NCBI GenBank assembly: GCA_030695565.1
Contig: JAUYRZ010000033.1
Span: 62,001-126,000 of the forward strand
Direction of reading: 5' to 3'
Length of the DNA stretch: 64,000 nt
From: Archangium sp.
Lineage (GTDB): Bacteria > Myxococcota > Myxococcia > Myxococcales > Myxococcaceae
The notes under the pieces are model-generated. The model ran no database searches. It was not told the origin of the DNA and was given only the letters and a program-made list of their open reading frames with translations. Below, in pieces: positions 40,948-48,161 of this stretch; the stretch's first letter is position 1, and each line of letters opens with the position of its first letter. Both the position numbers and the translations under genes were made by a program.

Positions 40948-42756
40948 CTATCGAAGATTCCAGACTCCGTCGGGCTTCGGCCGGTCGGTCTCTGGTTGCT
41001 CCGGCGTGTCGAAGAACTCCGTTCGCCATTTGTCTTCCTCGTCGGAGTTGAACGTGACTTCGTCGAGGGAGTACTCGGGCTTCGCATCCTGCTTCTCGAT
41101 CCGCGTGACGAGCGCCTGCACCTTCTGTTTGAGCCAGCCCTCCGTCTCGCGGCCCCAGATGGTGCTGCTGCCTTCATAGTGCTGAAGGTCGTATTCGAGG
41201 CTTGTCGTGAAGTAGCCCTGATAGTCGCCGGTCACGCCCGCCACCATCGTGGGCCGGTGCGGTGCTGCACCTCGGAGGATTTGGTTGAGTTGGTGCGTCA
41301 GCCAGGTGGTCGGCTCCCCCGGCACTCCCAGCAGGCGAATGGGCTCGGAGAAGTCTCTGCATTGAATCTGGACCAGCCGCAGATTCAAACGGTTGTGCTG
41401 CGTCGAGAGCGGATACAGGGTTCCCCTGATGGGAACCCCGTAGTCACCAAAGGGGCGATTCACGCGCTTGGGGAATTGTGCATCTGTCTTGAATTGGAGC
41501 CGCGTCTCGATGCCCTCCTTCTCCGAGAACCGGTAGTCCTTGCCGAGAAACCGCATGTCACCGGTGCCCAGCTCGGCGCCCGCGATCGTCGACGTCCCAA
41601 TTCGCGGCGTCTTGGAGAGCTTCTTCTTGTTGTCGAGCTCGACGCCAGCGATCACGTCGTCGGAGAACGCCACCTTGATCCGTTCGATGGGGTGAAGCTT
41701 CGACTGGGCACCGCTGATCGATCGCTCGAGCACGCCCGCCAACTGCACGGCGTGTCGTTCGATGAGGCGTTGGTTCTCGAACGGGTCTTCCCTCAGCTCC
41801 AGCAGCTCCTTCAGCGGCATCCTGGGCTCGGTGGGATCGGTCGGGTCGCAGTCACCGATCGCCCCTGCTGCGAGCGCGATGACGGGCCGCTCGCCCTGCG
41901 ATGGCGTGAGCTTCTTCTCCAGCGCGTTCGTCGCGTGACCGAAGAAGTCGGGAGACTGCCGGTTGTGCACTCGCGAGAGCAGCGCACAGTGCGCTGCGAA
42001 CGTGGAGAAGGAGCCGATCAGCTGATGTGGCGCGCTCTCTTTGAAGGCCGCGATGGTGTGCACGCGGCTGTCGACTGCCATCTCCTCGAGCGTTCCGTTC
42101 TGCGCTCCGATCGAGCCCGCCAACACCTTCTCGAGCTCTGCATCCGACATGGCCTTCGGGAAGTTGTTGCGAAAGGCCTGGAGGCTTCGGTTCCGCGCCC
42201 AACCACTCCACTCCGACGATTGGCCGATCTGCGCGGGCGTGCGGCGCGCGAGAGCCGTGCGCACCGCGCTCACCACCTTCTTCGTGATGAAGTCGGCCAG
42301 CTCGATGTTCAGCGCGAGCCGGCTGGCGGAGGTCGCCTTGACGAGCTCGGTCGAGGCGGCGAACGCGTCGTAATACCGGGAACCATAGAGCCCTCCCGGG
42401 CCCGCGTGGTTGTGGGTCGCGCTCAGGAAGAGATTGCCGGGATGGAAGCCCTCGTCCTTCAGCTCGTGCGCGGCCTTCTCGCTGATGTAGCGGGAGCCTC
42501 CGTGGAGATCCAGGGCGACCAGGGCAACACGTTGCCCCTGCGGGTCTTCCAGCACCAGCACGCGCGCGCACAACGGAACGGGGTCGCAGAAGGCGGCGTA
42601 GCGCACGCCCAGGGGCTGAAACGGGCCCCAGCCCGTGAGGATGATGTTCTTGAGCCACGGGAGCCTGACCCGCGCGGCGCCCGCCAAAGAGCCCGTGAGC
42701 TCACGAGGGAACTTCGGCGGATCAGGAGGCACTCTCGACTTGAGTGTGATGGTCAT
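40948..42756 (-). CDS. Neutral/alkaline ceramidase-like hydrolase
   Basis: This 602-residue protein resembles neutral (non-lysosomal) ceramidases, which cut ceramide to sphingosine and fatty acid. The hallmark metal/substrate motif is LSATHNHAGPGG (THTHSGPGG in classical members). Also present are WSGWARNRSLQAFRNN (NRSP... in the family), a zinc-site-like FSTFAAHC and LLGVPGEPTTW. The classical nucleophile region (NxGDxSPN) reads AAGAIGDCDPTDP here, so activity or specificity may differ. No signal peptide is seen with ATG 42756 (MTITLKSRVPPDP). It lies 7 bp after the phosphoesterase gene and is clearly in the same operon. Confidence 0.75.
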   Translation of the reverse strand: MTITLKSRVPPDPPKFPRELTGSLAGAARVRLPWLKNIILTGWGPFQPLGVRYAAFCDPVPLCARVLVLEDPQGQRVALVALDLHGGSRYISEKAAHELKDEGFHPGNLFLSATHNHAGPGGLYGSRYYDAFAASTELVKATSASRLALNIELADFITKKVVSAVRTALARRTPAQIGQSSEWSGWARNRSLQAFRNNFPKAMSDAELEKVLAGSIGAQNGTLEEMAVDSRVHTIAAFKESAPHQLIGSFSTFAAHCALLSRVHNRQSPDFFGHATNALEKKLTPSQGERPVIALAAGAIGDCDPTDPTEPRMPLKELLELREDPFENQRLIERHAVQLAGVLERSISGAQSKLHPIERIKVAFSDDVIAGVELDNKKKLSKTPRIGTSTIAGAELGTGDMRFLGKDYRFSEKEGIETRLQFKTDAQFPKRVNRPFGDYGVPIRGTLYPLSTQHNRLNLRLVQIQCRDFSEPIRLLGVPGEPTTWLTHQLNQILRGAAPHRPTMVAGVTGDYQGYFTTSLEYDLQHYEGSSTIWGRETEGWLKQKVQALVTRIEKQDAKPEYSLDEVTFNSDEEDKWRTEFFDTPEQPETDRPKPDGVWNLR

Positions 42757-42763
42757 CGCGCGC

Positions 42764-44329
42764 TCACCGAAGGGGACAGAGGAAGACGGGAAGTTTGCAT
42801 TGGTCGTGGGCACTCGCCGCCGCGGCCACGTTCAAGACGTACGCGCGGTAGGCCGGCTCGTCGACGATGCGCTTCTCGATGGTGTCGACCAGGCCCTTGA
42901 GCTCGAGCTGCAGCACGTTCGTCTCTTCGCCGCGGCAATCAGCGTCGGTGGGCGGGGCGAGCCACACCGCAGGAAAGGGCGTTTGCAGCCCAGCCAGCAC
43001 GCGCGCGGCGGCCAGGTGCCGGCACACCTCGAAGGGCTGGCCCTGCAGAAGATCAGAGAACGCCTCGCCCGTGCGCGTGCGCCCCTCGTACGCCGGCACC
43101 CCCACCGGGAGCGTGAGCTCTTGCCGGCGCTTCACCTGCCCATCTGCCAGCACCAGCACCTGCGCGCTCATCGGCCAGTCCGTGGTCGAGCCGACGTTGA
43201 TCTCGCGCACGCCGTAGTTCGAACGCAACGTGGCGTCGGCGTGGGTGTGCGCCGAGAGGTACGTGGCCTTGTGTTTCTCGATCAACTTGATCAACCGCGC
43301 GCGCTCCCCGGAGGTGGTGAGCTCACCGAGGTTGAAGTGGCCGGCGAGCACCACGGGCCGCTCCTTCGCCTCGGAGAGCAGCCGCTCGATGATGGTGAAC
43401 TGCGCCTCGCCGATGCAGCCGCGGCTCCCCGCGCTGCCTGAGATGGTCGTGGTGGGCGCGGCACAGACCGAGGTGTCGATGATGATCACCCGGTAGTCTG
43501 CGCGGTCGAGCGACTGCACCAGGAAGGAGTCGTACGGCGGCAACAGCCCTGCGTTCGCCTTGAAGTCCGGCCGGTACCACTCACCTTCGACCTGCAGGTT
43601 GTCCCGCCCCGGGTTGGTTGACGCGAGCTTGAAGCCCCCGTCGATGCCGGTCGACTCGACGGCCACGCCGTACTGCTCGAGGTGCGCGAGGTAACGCGCC
43701 ATCCACTGCACCTTGTTGAGCGGCTTGCCCCGCCCATCGTGCGTCGAGCAGGCGCTGGGCCACGCGCGGGGCGCGACGGCCGCGAGGTCGGGCCACCACG
43801 ACTCGTCGGTCGGCGCGGTGGCCTTGCTCATCTTCAAGTCCCGCTCGAGCTGGGCGTAGGTGCCGCCGGCTTCGTAAGGAACGTACTGGTTGGTGATGCC
43901 CATCAGATAGGTGTCGTGATTGCCGTGCGCGAAGAGCACCAGGCCCGGCTTGCCCTGGCTCGCCGCGTTCAGCTGCGCGAGCACCGTGTCGTACTCGCCG
44001 GTGCACCCGACGTTGGTCAGGTCTCCCAGCACCAGCGTGAGCACGGGGTCTTTCGCGAGGCCCTGCTCCAGGAAATGGCGGAAGACGAACGGGGCGAGAA
44101 TGTTGAGCTCGGCGCGTCGCCTCGCCACCTGCACGCCGAGGTCGGCCGCTCCGCTGCCCAGGAGCAGGCTGCTGCCATAGATGTTGTGGATCTGCGGGTC
44201 GGCGATCGCGAACACGAGCTGCGGGCCGTCACCTGCTGCTGAATCGCGCAAGGGCGTGTGCCGAGGACACCCACTCAACGCAAACACCATCACCACCCAC
44301 GCCGCCGCCGCCCCGTATTCAATCCGCAT
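42764..44329 (-). CDS. Metallophosphoesterase lipoprotein
   Basis: This is a 521-residue predicted lipoprotein (MRIEYGAAAAWVVMVFALSGC, lipobox LSGC). Calcineurin-type motifs appear in order: AIADPQIH, VLGDLTN, FAHGNHD, AGHFN and SAHTHAD. A C-terminal 150-residue region with paired cysteines has no recognised fold. Substrates of exported members range from phospholipid headgroups to nucleotides. As first gene of an operon with a ceramidase-like enzyme and a lipoprotein hydrolase, a role in removing the headgroup of phosphosphingolipids is possible. ATG 44329 is chosen because it starts the signal peptide and has a TACACT box exactly 6 nt upstream. Confidence 0.82.
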   Translation of the reverse strand: MRIEYGAAAAWVVMVFALSGCPRHTPLRDSAAGDGPQLVFAIADPQIHNIYGSSLLLGSGAADLGVQVARRRAELNILAPFVFRHFLEQGLAKDPVLTLVLGDLTNVGCTGEYDTVLAQLNAASQGKPGLVLFAHGNHDTYLMGITNQYVPYEAGGTYAQLERDLKMSKATAPTDESWWPDLAAVAPRAWPSACSTHDGRGKPLNKVQWMARYLAHLEQYGVAVESTGIDGGFKLASTNPGRDNLQVEGEWYRPDFKANAGLLPPYDSFLVQSLDRADYRVIIIDTSVCAAPTTTISGSAGSRGCIGEAQFTIIERLLSEAKERPVVLAGHFNLGELTTSGERARLIKLIEKHKATYLSAHTHADATLRSNYGVREINVGSTTDWPMSAQVLVLADGQVKRRQELTLPVGVPAYEGRTRTGEAFSDLLQGQPFEVCRHLAAARVLAGLQTPFPAVWLAPPTDADCRGEETNVLQLELKGLVDTIEKRIVDEPAYRAYVLNVAAAASAHDQCKLPVFLCPLR

Positions 44330-44335
44330 GGCCGG

Positions 44336-44341
44336 AGTGTA
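44336..44341 (-). promoter_or_regulatory. Candidate -10 element (TACACT) for a leaderless transcript
   Basis: On the minus strand TACACT ends exactly 6 nt before ATG 44329. The divergent GT2 gene starts at 44355, leaving only 25 bp between the two start codons. Confidence 0.45.
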
Positions 44342-44354
44342 GCCGCGCCGTGCT

Positions 44355-45104
44355 ATGGCGCGAGCAGTGATTTCGGCTCCAACTGTCAGCGTCGTCATTC
44401 CCGTCTACAACGAGATGCGCACCCTCGCGGAGCTGCTCAAGCGCGTGGTCGCCGTCGACTTTCCCAAGGAGATCGTGATCGTCGACGACTGCAGCACCGA
44501 CGGCAGCCGCGAGTGGCTCGAGGGCCTTCAGGCGAAGGGCATGGACGCGCTCGAAGGCGCCAAGCCGAAGAACAACAACACGTTCTCCGTGCAGTTTCAG
44601 CCGAAGAACCAGGGCAAGGGCGCGGCGCTGCGTCGCGGCTTCAAGGAGGCCACCGGCGAGCTGGTGGTCATTCAAGACGCCGACCTCGAGTACGACCCGC
44701 GCGACATCGTGCGGGTGATCAAGCCCATCCTCGATGGCAACGCCGATGTGGTGTTCGGCAGCCGCTTCACCGGCGAGACCCGGCGCGTTCTCTATTACTG
44801 GCACGCCGTGGTGAACCAGGGCCTCACCACGCTCTCCAACATGACCTCGGGCTTGAACCTCACCGACATGGAGACTTGTTACAAAGCCTTCCGCCGGGAG
44901 GTGCTGCAGTCGTTCACCCTGAAAGAAGACCGGTTCGGCATCGAGCCCGAGCTCACCGCCCGCGTCGGCCGCGCCAACGTTCGCGTGTACGAGGTGCCCA
45001 TCAGCTACTTCGGGCGCACCTACGAAGAGGGCAAGAAGATCACGTGGAAAGACGGCTTCCGCGCGGTCTATGCGATCGCCAAGTACGGCGTGTTCAAGCG
45101 GTGA
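44355..45104 (+). CDS. Family 2 glycosyltransferase (dolichol-phosphate-mannose-synthase-like)
   Basis: This is a 249-residue GT-A transferase: SVVIPVYNEMRTLAELL, IVIVDDCSTDGSREWL, NQGKGAALRRGFKEATGELV, IQDADLEYDPRD (DXD-type metal site), FGSRFTGETRR and the late FGIEPELTARV. This is the DPM1/polyprenyl-phosphate sugar transferase type. No membrane helices are present, so it would act at the inner face of the membrane on a lipid carrier. It diverges from the phosphoesterase with a 25-bp gap. Confidence 0.88.
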   Translation: MARAVISAPTVSVVIPVYNEMRTLAELLKRVVAVDFPKEIVIVDDCSTDGSREWLEGLQAKGMDALEGAKPKNNNTFSVQFQPKNQGKGAALRRGFKEATGELVVIQDADLEYDPRDIVRVIKPILDGNADVVFGSRFTGETRRVLYYWHAVVNQGLTTLSNMTSGLNLTDMETCYKAFRREVLQSFTLKEDRFGIEPELTARVGRANVRVYEVPISYFGRTYEEGKKITWKDGFRAVYAIAKYGVFKR

Positions 45105-45112
45105 GCAGGTGA

Positions 45113-45134
45113 CCCCTCGACTCCGCTCGGGGGG
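45113..45134 (+). repeat. CCCCTCGAC-type palindromic repeat (intergenic copy)
   Basis: CCCCTCGA pairs with TCGGGGGG around a CTCCGC loop, and GAACGG follows. Four diverged copies of the same motif are embedded in the coding sequence at 46359-46574. It lies 9 bp after the GT2 stop and may also act as its transcript end. Confidence 0.65.
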
Positions 45135-45263
45135 AACGGGGTGGTGGAGCGCCCGTGCTCCAGTGGATAGCGCATGGGCCATCCGCTCGATGCGCAACGG
45201 GTCTGCAAGTCACTGAGTTCGCAGCTGATCAGCGCTGGCACGTCGCGTGGATTGGGTGGCTGC

Positions 45264-45551
45264 ATGCGCCTCACGCTGATTGCCCTCATCGCCGTCGCCC
45301 CCGTCGCGCTCGCAGCTCAGCCCAAGCGGCTCAACATGCCGGTCGGTCACACCACGACCGTGTCGATGTCGGCGCCGGTCTCCAAGGTCACCGTCGAGAA
45401 TCCCTCGCTGGTCGAGGTCACTCGACGCGGGCGCCAGGTCATCTTCGTGGGCCGCAGCACCGGCAGCACCGAGGTCACCGTGCAGACCGCCGATGGCGAG
45501 ACGCACCTGCGCATCTACGTGGCCGCCGACAAGTACGGCTTGCCGCAGTGA
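45264..45551 (+). CDS. Small exported protein with secretin/pilus N-terminal-type domain
   Basis: This is a 95-residue protein. The signal peptide MRLTLIALIAVAPVALAAQP is followed by one beta-rich domain (KRLNMPVGHTTTVSMSAPVS, VENPSLVEVTRRGRQVIFVG, GSTEVTVQTADGETHLRIYV). This is the pattern of the N-terminal domain of CpaC-type pilus/secretion secretins, here free-standing without the secretin barrel. It may be a periplasmic adaptor or remnant. ATG 45264 is set by the signal peptide. A terminator follows at 45590. Confidence 0.75.
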   Translation: MRLTLIALIAVAPVALAAQPKRLNMPVGHTTTVSMSAPVSKVTVENPSLVEVTRRGRQVIFVGRSTGSTEVTVQTADGETHLRIYVAADKYGLPQ

Positions 45552-45589
45552 ACTTCTGAAGGTCCTCACCTGGGTGAGGAAAATTTGAG

Positions 45590-45629
45590 CGGCGCGAACT
45601 CTGTGGGGGGTTCGCGCCGTTCGTTTTTT
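45590..45629 (+). terminator. Intrinsic terminator
   Basis: A perfect 10-bp stem CGGCGCGAAC/GTTCGCGCCG (45590-45599 with 45610-45619) encloses a 10-nt loop and is followed by TTCGTTTTTT. A second smaller palindrome (TCCTCACCTGGGTGAGGA, about 45563-45580) lies just upstream. Confidence 0.88.
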
Positions 45630-45671
45630 CCAGGGTGAATTTTCGGGGTGCGCTTTCCGTACAGGCACCGC

Positions 45672-46835
45672 ATGCGCGCGACCGTTCTGCTGGCGTTTCT
45701 CTGCGTTGGTTGCGTGAGCTTTCCTCGCGCGGGTCTGCTGCCAGGCACCGCGCGCGTGGAGGTGGTGCAGGGCCCGGTGGTCTGCGGCCCCCTCGGCTTC
45801 CGCGCCGTTCCCCTGCAGTCGCGCTGGGGCGAGTACGTGCGCGTGACGGTGGCCGCTCCCGGGGCGCTCAGGGGGGCGGTGCTGGTGCACGCCAACGGGG
45901 TCGCCCAGAGCCCACGGGCCTGGAGCAGCGAGTCGGTGGGCGCGCTGGTCGTCGAGGCGCGGTTCCCCAATGAGGATGTCGATGCGCGCTTTGCGCTCGA
46001 GCGAGACCGGCCCATCGACATCACGCTGACCGGGCTTGCGGGCATGTGTGAAGGCGCGGTGTTCACGGTCGAGCATGGCGCGCTGGTGCCGTCGATCGAT
46101 GAACGCGCGTGGATCGTGGAGCTGGAGCGGCGGGGTGGGCCGGAGCTCGCTGCACGCCGGGAGTCGGCGCGGGTCGCGGCGGAGGAGAGACGGCAGGCGC
46201 ACTCCGCGCAGTGGGCGGCGCGGCCGCGGGTCGAGGCCTCGGTGGAGGTTCGGCAGGCGCACTACGCACAGTGGGAGGAACGTCGGACCGAGGGCGTCGC
46301 TGTGGTGATCGCGAGTGAGAATCCCCCAATCCTCCCGAGCACCGTCGAGGCAGTCGCAGTGGTTCGCACGGCAAGTGCCCCCTCGACTTCGCTGGGCGGC
46401 AACGGTGTCGTTGTGGTTGGTACGCCAAGTGCCGCCGCGACTTCGCCTGGGGGGAACGGTGTCGCTGAGATTCGCACGGCGAGTGCCCCCTCGACTTCGC
46501 TCGGCGAGAACGGTGTCGCTGTGATTCACACGGTCAGCGCCCCCTCGACTTCACTCGGGGAGAACCGTGCGGTCTCGCTGCCGAGCGAGTGGAGCCAGCC
46601 GGCGGAGTTCAGCGCGGAAGCCAGCTGGAGTCAGCCCTTCGCACCCCGCATGGAGACGGTGGCGGTGAGCAGCGAGTCGCAAGTCGCGACGCGGGTGAGC
46701 GGGTCCGTGGAACCCGCGTACGTGGAAACTTCCACTGAGGTCGTCATCGTTCCTGCGCTCTTCCAGCTCCTCTTCCACCTCGGAGCCGCCGTCGCCGCCC
46801 CCGCCCCGGTGCACGCCGCTCGACCCATCCGCTGA
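45672..46835 (+). CDS. Repeat-bearing lipoprotein of unknown function
   Basis: This is a 387-residue predicted lipoprotein (MRATVLLAFLCVGC, lipobox CVGC). Residues up to 160 form a beta-rich domain with two cysteines (GPVVCGPLGFRAVPLQS, LTGLAGMCEGAVFTVE). A charged stretch with two RQAH(S/Y)AQW units follows, then four 18-residue repeats of the form TASAPSTSLGENGVAVI. The repeats are translated palindromic DNA repeats (see 46359-46574), so this segment is probably a recent low-complexity insertion. The C-terminus ends in a hydrophobic FQLLFHLGAAVAAPAP. The family was not recognised. Confidence 0.65.
   Translation: MRATVLLAFLCVGCVSFPRAGLLPGTARVEVVQGPVVCGPLGFRAVPLQSRWGEYVRVTVAAPGALRGAVLVHANGVAQSPRAWSSESVGALVVEARFPNEDVDARFALERDRPIDITLTGLAGMCEGAVFTVEHGALVPSIDERAWIVELERRGGPELAARRESARVAAEERRQAHSAQWAARPRVEASVEVRQAHYAQWEERRTEGVAVVIASENPPILPSTVEAVAVVRTASAPSTSLGGNGVVVVGTPSAAATSPGGNGVAEIRTASAPSTSLGENGVAVIHTVSAPSTSLGENRAVSLPSEWSQPAEFSAEASWSQPFAPRMETVAVSSESQVATRVSGSVEPAYVETSTEVVIVPALFQLLFHLGAAVAAPAPVHAARPIR
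46359..46574 (+). repeat. Four tandem 54-bp units carrying a palindromic motif, in frame
   Basis: The units are 46359-46412, 46413-46466, 46467-46520 and 46521-46574. Each is 54 bp (18 codons) with a core close to CCCCTCGACTTCGCTCGG plus GAACGGTGT, the motif also found in the intergenic copy at 45113. Unit 2 is the most diverged. Confidence 0.85.
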
Positions 46836-46876
46836 TTTTCGTGCGCGCGGCGCGCCCCGAACGCAAATGAGGGGCC

Positions 46877-47926
46877 ATGCCCGACGGCCCCTTTGCATTC
46901 GCCCCCCGCCTCGAGCCCACCGCGTTCGAAGCCATCCGCATCTCCGCGCTCTCCGATACCGAGCTCGACGCGCTCGCGTTCGGCGTCATCTGTCTCGACG
47001 CCGACGGCAAGGTGCTCCGCTACAACCTCGCCGAAGCGCGCCTCGCCCGCCTCGATCGCGCCCAGGTGCTGGGGAAGAACTTCTTCCGCCGCATCGCCCC
47101 CTGCACCGCGACGCCCGAGTTCGAAGGCCGGGTGCGGGCGTTCTTCAGCGCTGCACTCCCGATCGATCGCTTCTCGTACCTCTTCGACTTCAAGTTCGGC
47201 GCGCAGCAAGTGGAGATCGAGCTGGTGCGCGCGCCGGCCAATGATCGCGTCTACCTGCTGGTCAATCGCAAACAATTCGGGGCCCCGCGCGAAGGGCTTC
47301 CGGTTGGGTTTGCGGCGCCGCTCCAGGCGGAGCTGGCGCCCGGTGAAGCCGAGCTCGGTGTGCAGCGTGATGCATCAGCGCGCCGCGTGCTCTCGCTCGA
47401 CAGCAGCTTCGTGACCGCGTTGCACCAGACGTGGCTCAAGGTCGCTCCGAAGGCGTGGCCCGGGTTCACCCGCGAGTGGGGTTGGCAGTGGGGCCGCCAC
47501 GCCGTGGTCGACCTCGAAGCCGACCTGCTCGAGAAGAAGAACAGCACCCTGCGCGAGCTGCCCATGCGCGAGGCGATGGAGCTGGTCAGCCAATGGGCGC
47601 TCGCCCGCGGCCTGGGCACGCTGCGCTTCGACTTCACGCCGTCACGTCACGGCCTGTTCGGCATGACCCTCGAACGCAGCGCGGTCGGTGAAGCGGTGGG
47701 GCACAGCGACGTGCCGCGCTGTCACCTGATGGAAGGCCTGATGGAGGCGATCTGCGAACACCTCGCCCATCGCCTGCTCGCGGTGCGCGAAGTGCGCTGC
47801 TGCGCGCAGGGCTTCGACGCGTGCACCTTCGTGGTCGCCGCCGAGAAGCGGAAGGAGCAGGTCGAGAAGGCCATCAGCGGCGGCGCGGAGACCCTCGAGG
47901 CGATCGTGGAGGCGCTCCGTGCGTAG
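46877..47926 (+). CDS. Photoactive yellow protein (PYP)-like domain fused to a V4R-type domain
   Basis: This is a 349-residue cytosolic protein. Residues 24-130 match Halorhodospira PYP closely as remembered: LSDTELDALAFGVICLDADG, KVLRYNLAEA, VLGKNFFRRIAPCTATPEF. With a constant offset of 7, the chromophore Cys69 is Cys76 here, and hydrogen-bonding Tyr42 and Glu46 are Tyr49 and Glu53. Thr50 and Arg52 are replaced by Ala57 and Leu59. Residues 170-345 (FVTALHQTWLKVAPKAW, MEGLMEAICEHLAHRLLAVR, VRCCAQGFDACTFVVA) resemble a V4R (4-vinyl-reductase) small-molecule-binding domain. A blue-light or redox sensor output through V4R is inferred. GAGGGG precedes the ATG. A 57-codon gene overlaps its stop. 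No coumarate-synthesis gene is in the window. Confidence 0.8.
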   Translation: MPDGPFAFAPRLEPTAFEAIRISALSDTELDALAFGVICLDADGKVLRYNLAEARLARLDRAQVLGKNFFRRIAPCTATPEFEGRVRAFFSAALPIDRFSYLFDFKFGAQQVEIELVRAPANDRVYLLVNRKQFGAPREGLPVGFAAPLQAELAPGEAELGVQRDASARRVLSLDSSFVTALHQTWLKVAPKAWPGFTREWGWQWGRHAVVDLEADLLEKKNSTLRELPMREAMELVSQWALARGLGTLRFDFTPSRHGLFGMTLERSAVGEAVGHSDVPRCHLMEGLMEAICEHLAHRLLAVREVRCCAQGFDACTFVVAAEKRKEQVEKAISGGAETLEAIVEALRA

Positions 47927-48092
47927 TCCGCCCCGGCTCACCCTGGCGAAGGCGCCGGTCGAGGTTGCTTTGGGATTGCCCGAAGAAGACCTGAGCGTGG
48001 AGACCTACTTCGAGCGCTTCGACTGGGAGGGCTCTGCCCCCGATGCGGCGACCTTGAGTGCGGAGGACTTCTTCACGGCTTTGGGCCCCTGA
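47919..48092 (+). CDS. 57-residue protein coupled to the PYP-V4R gene
   Basis: A GTG at 47919 overlaps the last 8 nt of the PYP-V4R gene. The frame encodes 57 residues with acidic, Leu-rich character (LTLAKAPVEVALGLPEEDLS, TYFERFDWEGSAPDAATLSA, DFFTALGP). The amino acid composition and the tight overlap favour a real small protein, possibly a partner of the photosensor. No family was recognised. Confidence 0.5.
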   Translation: MRSPPRLTLAKAPVEVALGLPEEDLSVETYFERFDWEGSAPDAATLSAEDFFTALGP

Positions 48093-48146
48093 GTCGCGCA
48101 CGCCTCGCTTCACCCTCTCCTCGCTCGCGTGGCGAGGGGCAGCTGC

Positions 48147-48152
48147 TAGGTT
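48147..48152 (+). promoter_or_regulatory. Candidate -10 element (TAGGTT), near-leaderless
   Basis: TAGGTT ends 9 nt before ATG 48162; no Shine-Dalgarno sequence is visible. Confidence 0.25.
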
Positions 48153-48161
48153 CGCTGTCGG

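Noticed and set aside
40902-41177. Extension of the alpha/beta-hydrolase gene to 41177
   Set aside because: The extra 88 codons are Arg/Ser-rich and lie within the ceramidase-like gene in another frame. The lipoprotein signal peptide fixes the start near 40914.
45149-45235. tRNA-like start (GCGCCCG..GCTCCAGTGGATAG) between the GT2 gene and the secretin-N-like gene
   Set aside because: The first 25 nt resemble an acceptor strand and D-arm, but no anticodon stem, T-arm (GTTCRANYC) or matching 3' acceptor strand follows. At most it is a tRNA remnant or chance match.
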